A DNA stretch of 8,771 nucleotides, from the NCBI GenBank assembly GCA_945937855.1, contig CAMEUC010000043.1, positions 1 to 8,771 on the forward strand, given 5' to 3'. Of the stretch, positions 5,145-8,771 are shown in pieces (positions within the stretch are counted from its first letter, which is position 1; every line of letters begins with the position of its first letter). Source of the stretch: an uncultured Clostridium sp. GTDB taxonomy: Bacteria > Bacillota > Clostridia > TANB77 > CAG-508. Under the pieces are notes generated by a model. The model searched no databases and had not been told where the DNA came from. It was given only the letters and a program-made list of their open reading frames with translations. The position numbers and the translations under genes were made by a program.

Positions 5145-5948
5145 ATGCAAATAAAACAAGGAGATATTATAGGAAGAGATTCGTATAATAACGATATATT
5201 ATTTTTTGTAGATAGAATATTAAAAATAAATAAAACAAAAAAAATTGCAATTTTAAAGGGAATAAACATAAGAATTGAAGCAGATGCTCCAATTGATGAT
5301 TTGAGAAAATTAGATGCGAAAAAAGCCAAAGACTTTATAAGACAACTAGAAAATTTAGAATATAAGCAAATAGGTAATAGCAGAGAAAAAATTTTAGAAA
5401 GCACTGGTAAAATACTACATTTAGATGGCGATAAAAGATATAGTGAAAAAACCTTGAAATATTACAAAAAAATGGGATTAAATGCTGTCGTTAAAAATAT
5501 AGCAGAAAGCAGACAACCACAATTTGTAATACCATTATTGAAAAAATATCAACCAGACATATTAGTAATAACTGGGCATGACTCAATGATGAAAAATGGT
5601 AGAAATTATTTTGATATTTATAATTATAGAAACTCTAAATATTTTATAGATTCTGTGGTTAATGCGAGAAAGTGGCAGAATTCATCTGATAAATTAGCTA
5701 TTTTTGCTGGTGCCTGTCAGAGCTTTTACGAGGCAATTATGGAGGCAGGAGCGGACTTTGCATCCTCTCCAGGAAGAATATTAATAGATTTTATAGATCC
5801 AATAATTGTAGCAAATAAAATAGCTACAACAGAAAAAAATATATATATATCTGCAAAAGAAATTTCCAAGTTGATAAAAGAAGGAGAAAAAGGAGTTAGC
5901 GGAATAGGTACGAGAGGCAAGAAAAAACTTTGTAAAAAAAACCTGTAA
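5145..5948 (+). CDS. yabG: YabG, sporulation-specific cysteine protease
   Basis: A 267-aa soluble protease, somewhat shorter than the roughly 290 aa of B. subtilis. In the known systems it acts late in the mother cell and processes coat and cortex-related proteins (SpoIVA and SafA in Bacillus; CspBA and preproSleC in C. difficile). The N-terminal part (1-60, MQIKQGDIIGRDSYNNDILF) is a beta-rich segment typical of the family. The probable catalytic pair is visible: H145 in VITGHDSM and C191 in AGACQSFYEA, the latter corresponding in context to the cysteine shown to be essential in C. difficile. The conserved segment SSPGRILIDFIDPI follows. GAGGTGA at 5132-5138, six bases from the ATG, fixes the start. 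The C-terminus ends in a lysine-rich tail (RGKKKLCKKNL). No terminator is evident in the 162 bp before veg, which has its own promoter. Confidence 0.93.
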   Translation: MQIKQGDIIGRDSYNNDILFFVDRILKINKTKKIAILKGINIRIEADAPIDDLRKLDAKKAKDFIRQLENLEYKQIGNSREKILESTGKILHLDGDKRYSEKTLKYYKKMGLNAVVKNIAESRQPQFVIPLLKKYQPDILVITGHDSMMKNGRNYFDIYNYRNSKYFIDSVVNARKWQNSSDKLAIFAGACQSFYEAIMEAGADFASSPGRILIDFIDPIIVANKIATTEKNIYISAKEISKLIKEGEKGVSGIGTRGKKKLCKKNL

Positions 5949-6041
5949 CATTTCTGAAATAACAATGTCATACAAATGTAATAAAAACACGAAAGCTTAG
6001 AACCACAATGCGTTTGACTTAATTACACGATATAACATTTT

Positions 6042-6070
6042 TTGACATTTTTTTATACTGATGATATAAT
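6042..6070 (+). promoter_or_regulatory. Consensus sigma-A promoter of veg
   Basis: TTGACA at 6042-6047 and TATAAT at 6065-6070 are both perfect hexamers with a 17-base spacer that is T-rich next to the -35. This is the strongest promoter in the window and matches the reputation of the B. subtilis veg promoter. Two further TTGAC motifs (6014 and 6080) have no -10 at the right distance. Confidence 0.9.
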
Positions 6071-6110
6071 CTGCCTAAGTTGACATATAGAATTAAAGGT
6101 GTGTGATATC

Positions 6111-6383
6111 ATGATTTTAAAAAATGACATTTCAACCATTAAGGCAGAATTAGGGGACAGAAAAGGACAAAAGATAATGATAAAAGGAACATTAGGAAGA
6201 AATAAAGCTTTTGAAGAAGAAGCTATTTTAAAAGACACATATTCCAATGTTTTTGTGGTAGAAGATAAAGTAAAAGATACAAATGCAAGTTATAAATATA
6301 CAGATATTCTCACTAGAGAATTAGAGGTTTCAATATTTGATGGACAAAATTTTAATCCATTAATATTGCCAGCAAGAAACTAA
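6111..6383 (+). CDS. veg: Veg family protein
   Basis: A 90-aa cytosolic protein of the Veg (DUF1021) family, close in length to the 86 aa of B. subtilis Veg. It shows the family landmarks: a basic N-terminal helix followed by RKGQKIMIKGTLGRNKAFE (18-36), then TYSNVFVV (43-50) and SYKYTDILT (60-68), which match the known TYPSVFVI and SYSYADILT segments. Veg is highly expressed in vegetative cells; in B. subtilis it has been linked to biofilm gene expression, but its molecular action is not settled. The ATG at 6111 is preferred over the in-frame GTG at 6099, which lies within the Shine-Dalgarno-like AAAGGTG (6095-6101). Between yabG and sipL it keeps the known clostridial order, yet its own promoter and terminator make it an independent unit. 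Confidence 0.93.
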   Translation: MILKNDISTIKAELGDRKGQKIMIKGTLGRNKAFEEEAILKDTYSNVFVVEDKVKDTNASYKYTDILTRELEVSIFDGQNFNPLILPARN

Positions 6384-6405
6384 AGACAAAAAATCAATAT
6401 TTTAT

Positions 6406-6440
6406 AAAAATTCCTATGAAAATAGGAATTTTTTATTTTT
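6406..6440 (+). terminator. Intrinsic terminator of veg
   Basis: A perfect 12-bp stem, AAAAATTCCTAT 6406-6417 with ATAGGAATTTTT 6422-6433, is closed by a GAAA tetraloop and followed by a T-rich tract to 6440. It begins 22 bases after the veg stop codon. Confidence 0.93.
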
Positions 6441-6452
6441 TCCTTAATATAA

Positions 6453-6464
6453 TGTAATATTACA
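6453..6464. promoter_or_regulatory. 12-bp palindrome just upstream of sipL
   Basis: TGTAATATTACA is a perfect palindrome located 18 bases before the sipL start, in the 42-bp gap after the veg terminator where the sipL promoter must lie. A TATAAT at 6448-6453 has no -35 partner, since the right position falls in the terminator stem. Homologous sipL genes are sigma-E dependent, but I see no good sigma-E pair here. Operator function is only a possibility. Confidence 0.25.
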
Positions 6465-6482
6465 AATTAAGGAGGGATTTAT

Positions 6483-8024
6483 ATGGCAGTAGAAACAGCC
6501 AAGGACAAGATAAAGCTTAATCAAATAATGGGTCAAAAACAAGAAATTATAACTATAGATGGAGATGTTATTGTAAACGATATAAAACCAGATGTACTAA
6601 AAGTTATAAACACAAATGGAATATTATGTATATATAAAAAAGAGGTTCTAAATGGTAAGATAAAATTGGAAGGGTGTATTAATACATATATAATATACTT
6701 AGCAGATGATGAAAACAGTAGTATAAGAACTATTAATACAAGTTTAGATTTTGCAGAATTTATAGATATGGAAAATTGTACTGAAGGAATGACTTTAGAT
6801 GAAACTCTATGCATTAAAGGTTTTGAAACAAAAGTATTAAATGGAAGAAAACTACATGTTAAGGCATTTGTAGATGCTAATATTAAGGTTTGTTCAAACA
6901 ATGAGGTAGAAGTAATTACAGACATTAATAATAGTGAAGACGAACTCCAAATGCTTAATTGTAATAAAAATGTAATGTCATTAATTGGAGAAAATACTTC
7001 AAAAACTGTATTGAAAGATACTATTGATTTAAAAACAGAAGATGAATTAGCAGAAATAATGAAAGTAGATTTTTCTTTATCAGATATGGAAACAAAAACA
7101 AGTTATAATAAGATACTAATAAAGGCAAATGCAAATGTAAGAATAATGTATCTAACAGAAGATAATAGAATAAGTGAAGCAGGTTCTCAAATACCGTTAA
7201 TGGGATTTATAGATATGCCAAATGTTAGTGACACATCAGAATGTATGGCAAAAACAAAACTTAAAAATTTGATTATAAAACCAAATAACACAGAAGAACA
7301 TTCTTTATATATAGAAGCAGATATTGAGCTATTCTGTAGAGCATATGAAAGAAAAGAAATGAATATGATAGAAGACATGTATAGTATTTCAAATAATGTA
7401 GATTTAAAGAAAAGTAGGGTAAGAGCCGCAACAGAACAATTTGATATAAGAGAAAATTTTGAGGTAAAAGAAAAACTTACTAATCCAGAATTGCTATATG
7501 GAAGAATTTTAGGAATGAGTATTAGGCCTGTTGTTGAAGAAACAGAAATTAGAAATGGCAGAATAAAATATACTGGTAAATTAGAAGGCGAGATTATGGT
7601 TAGTAGCGAAAATAATGTAAATGCAGTAAATATAGAAATACCTTTTGATTTTGAAGTATTAAATAATCGCATTAAAGAAAATAGTGATGTTGATACAGAA
7701 ATAAATGTAATATCTCAAAAATTAACAAATACTGATGATGGCTTAATAATAGAAGTAGATTTACAAGCAAATTTAAATATTCAAAATGATGAAGAAATAG
7801 AATTTGCACAGGATATTACTATGGAGGAATATGACAATCAAGATATATATAGTATGGTTATATATTTTGTAAAACCTGGAGATACATTGTGGAAAATTGC
7901 AAAAAAGTTTAGAAGTAGAGTAGAAGATATAGCAAGAGTAAATGGAATAGAGGATGTAAATAAAATTTATCCGGGGCAACAACTATATATTCCTAAATTT
8001 ACAAGAAGTAGAATTGCAATATAA
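6483..8024 (+). CDS. sipL: SipL-type spore coat morphogenesis protein (SPOCS/DUF3794 domains plus LysM)
   Basis: A 513-aa soluble mother-cell protein. Three SPOCS (DUF3794) beta-rich repeats can be outlined at roughly 30-150, 170-300 and 335-450; repeat similarity is visible as FAEFIDMENC near 94-103 and LMGFIDMPNV in the second copy. A single LysM domain occupies about 461-506, with VKPGDTLWKIAKKF at its start and IYPGQQLYIPKF at its end. This architecture is that of C. difficile SipL, which binds the ATPase SpoIVA through its LysM domain and localises the coat around the forespore; B. subtilis uses SpoVID instead. No signal peptide is present, so the LysM is expected to work in the cytosol on SpoIVA rather than on wall glycan. 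AAGGAGGG ending at 6476, six bases from the ATG, fixes the start. yunB begins two bases after the stop. Confidence 0.9.
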   Translation: MAVETAKDKIKLNQIMGQKQEIITIDGDVIVNDIKPDVLKVINTNGILCIYKKEVLNGKIKLEGCINTYIIYLADDENSSIRTINTSLDFAEFIDMENCTEGMTLDETLCIKGFETKVLNGRKLHVKAFVDANIKVCSNNEVEVITDINNSEDELQMLNCNKNVMSLIGENTSKTVLKDTIDLKTEDELAEIMKVDFSLSDMETKTSYNKILIKANANVRIMYLTEDNRISEAGSQIPLMGFIDMPNVSDTSECMAKTKLKNLIIKPNNTEEHSLYIEADIELFCRAYERKEMNMIEDMYSISNNVDLKKSRVRAATEQFDIRENFEVKEKLTNPELLYGRILGMSIRPVVEETEIRNGRIKYTGKLEGEIMVSSENNVNAVNIEIPFDFEVLNNRIKENSDVDTEINVISQKLTNTDDGLIIEVDLQANLNIQNDEEIEFAQDITMEEYDNQDIYSMVIYFVKPGDTLWKIAKKFRSRVEDIARVNGIEDVNKIYPGQQLYIPKFTRSRIAI

Positions 8025-8026
8025 AT

Positions 8027-8719
8027 ATGGATAAAATTTATTCAAGAAAAAGGATAAAGATATTTTATTCTGATAGTAAAAAAATAAAGAAAAAAGTTAC
8101 TTTTACTTTAGTAATAGCAGTTGCAACTGCAACAATTATATCTAGTATAAAATCAATAGATCCTATATTTGAAAATTTATGCAAAGAAAAAGCAATGACA
8201 ATCGCAACAAAAATATTGAATACAGAATCTACAAAAGTTGTTCATAAATATGAGTATAAGGATATAGTACAAATTACAAAAAATGAAAATGATGGTACCA
8301 ATATACTAAAAACAGATGTAACTGTTATAAATGATATAGCGTCAGATATTGCCGTAGAAGTAACTAATAGATTACAGGAAATAAAAGATGAAAAAATAGA
8401 AATTCCTGTAGGAGCGTTATTTGGTAATAAATATTTATCTGGAATGGGGCCGGGGATAGATATATCCATAATTCCAGCTGGGGACGTAACAACAGAACTA
8501 AAAACAGAATTTAAAGCACAAGGAATAAATCAAACAGTATATAGAATATATTTAGAGGTAATATGTAATGTAAATATTATTACGTCATATAAAACCATAG
8601 ATACTCAGATAATAAACCAAGTTTTATTAGTAGAAACAGTAATTGTTGGAGATACCCCACAAACGTATTATAATTTGGAGGGGGTAAACACAAATACTGC
8701 ATTAGAAATAATTGAGTAA
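8027..8719 (+). CDS. yunB: YunB, sporulation membrane protein
   Basis: A 230-aa protein, near the 254 aa of B. subtilis YunB, a sigma-E-controlled sporulation protein whose exact role is not known. A very basic N-terminus (MDKIYSRKRIKIFYSDSKKIKKK) precedes one hydrophobic segment at about 24-42, so it is probably anchored with the C-terminal domain outside the mother-cell cytoplasm. Family landmarks are clear: IPVGALFGNKYLSGMGPGI (126-144), IIPAGDVTTELKTEFKAQGI (148-167), NQTVYRIYLEV and, near the end, TVIVGDTPQTYYNL (204-217). The start codon lies only two bases after the sipL stop, and no Shine-Dalgarno is visible before it, so translation probably depends on reinitiation by ribosomes finishing sipL. 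The codon usage matches its neighbours. Promoter and regulation are inferred to be those of sipL. Confidence 0.92.
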   Translation: MDKIYSRKRIKIFYSDSKKIKKKVTFTLVIAVATATIISSIKSIDPIFENLCKEKAMTIATKILNTESTKVVHKYEYKDIVQITKNENDGTNILKTDVTVINDIASDIAVEVTNRLQEIKDEKIEIPVGALFGNKYLSGMGPGIDISIIPAGDVTTELKTEFKAQGINQTVYRIYLEVICNVNIITSYKTIDTQIINQVLLVETVIVGDTPQTYYNLEGVNTNTALEIIE

Positions 8720-8730
8720 ATTGTAATTTG

Positions 8731-8747
8731 TGAGACACTACTTCTCA
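8731..8747 (+). other. Short hairpin in the 3' flank of yunB
   Basis: TGAGA at 8731-8735 can pair with TCTCA at 8743-8747 around a seven-base loop, eleven bases after the yunB stop. No T tract follows directly; one appears only at 8764-8771. It may be a weak terminator element or chance, and the window ends too soon to decide. Confidence 0.25.
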
Positions 8748-8771
8748 GCCTACCTTTTGTATGATTTTTTT

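Noticed and set aside
5947..5977. Sigma-E-like site AACATTT with CATACAAA after yabG
   Set aside because: It matches the -10 well, but the -35 is weak, no sporulation gene follows directly, and such AT-rich matches are expected by chance.
6014..6036. Second veg promoter using TTGACT and TATAAC
   Set aside because: The spacer is only 11 bases, far below the usual 16-18.
7187..7672. A 161-codon open frame on the minus strand within sipL
   Set aside because: It is the reverse complement of SPOCS-domain codons. It has no initiation signal and shows a low-complexity Ser/Phe/Ile/Leu-rich composition typical of antisense frames in AT-rich genes.
1..8771. CRISPR array, tRNA or rRNA gene, transposase, insertion-sequence ends
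   Set aside because: No regularly spaced repeats, cloverleaf, rRNA segments, transposase frame or flanking inverted repeats with target duplication were found.

Overview
The window comes from an AT-rich, endospore-forming member of the Clostridia, inferred from the sequence alone. Codons are strongly A/T-ending, Shine-Dalgarno sites are strong, the standard code is used, and the right half is a run of sporulation genes: spoIIID, yabG, veg, a SipL-type coat morphogenesis gene and yunB. The yabG-veg-sipL order matches what I recall from Clostridioides difficile; yabG-veg adjacency is also known in Bacillus subtilis. I cannot place the species.

Layout, all on the + strand. (1) 19-3529: a HAD phosphatase of the pyrimidine 5'-nucleotidase (UMPH-1) type, then a P2A calcium-pump-like P-type ATPase, closed by an intrinsic terminator. 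(2) 3605-4054: a 450-bp stretch with no intact conventional gene. It holds a sigma-A-like promoter, a compositionally distinct GC-richer island of about 175 nt that looks like a structured non-coding RNA, and a remnant of a pRiA4b ORF-3-family gene. (3) 4055-4735: a two-gene unit coding for a PIN-domain ribonuclease-like protein and a 65-aa acidic protein, probably a toxin-antitoxin pair in the less usual toxin-first order, with its own promoter, a palindrome over the -35 and a terminator. (4) 4752-8719: the sporulation block. spoIIID has a sigma-E-like promoter placed inside an inverted repeat whose 3' arm carries its ribosome-binding site. yabG has a sigma-K-like promoter. veg has a textbook sigma-A promoter and its own terminator. 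sipL and yunB are two nucleotides apart and are probably cotranscribed.

The sporulation genes fit a mother-cell programme: SpoIIID tunes sigma-E genes and leads to sigma-K, SipL anchors the coat scaffold with SpoIVA, YunB is a membrane-anchored mother-cell protein, and YabG is the late protease that trims coat and cortex proteins. The least explained part is the GC-richer RNA-like island at 3653-3829. Next is the self-complementary leader of spoIIID.
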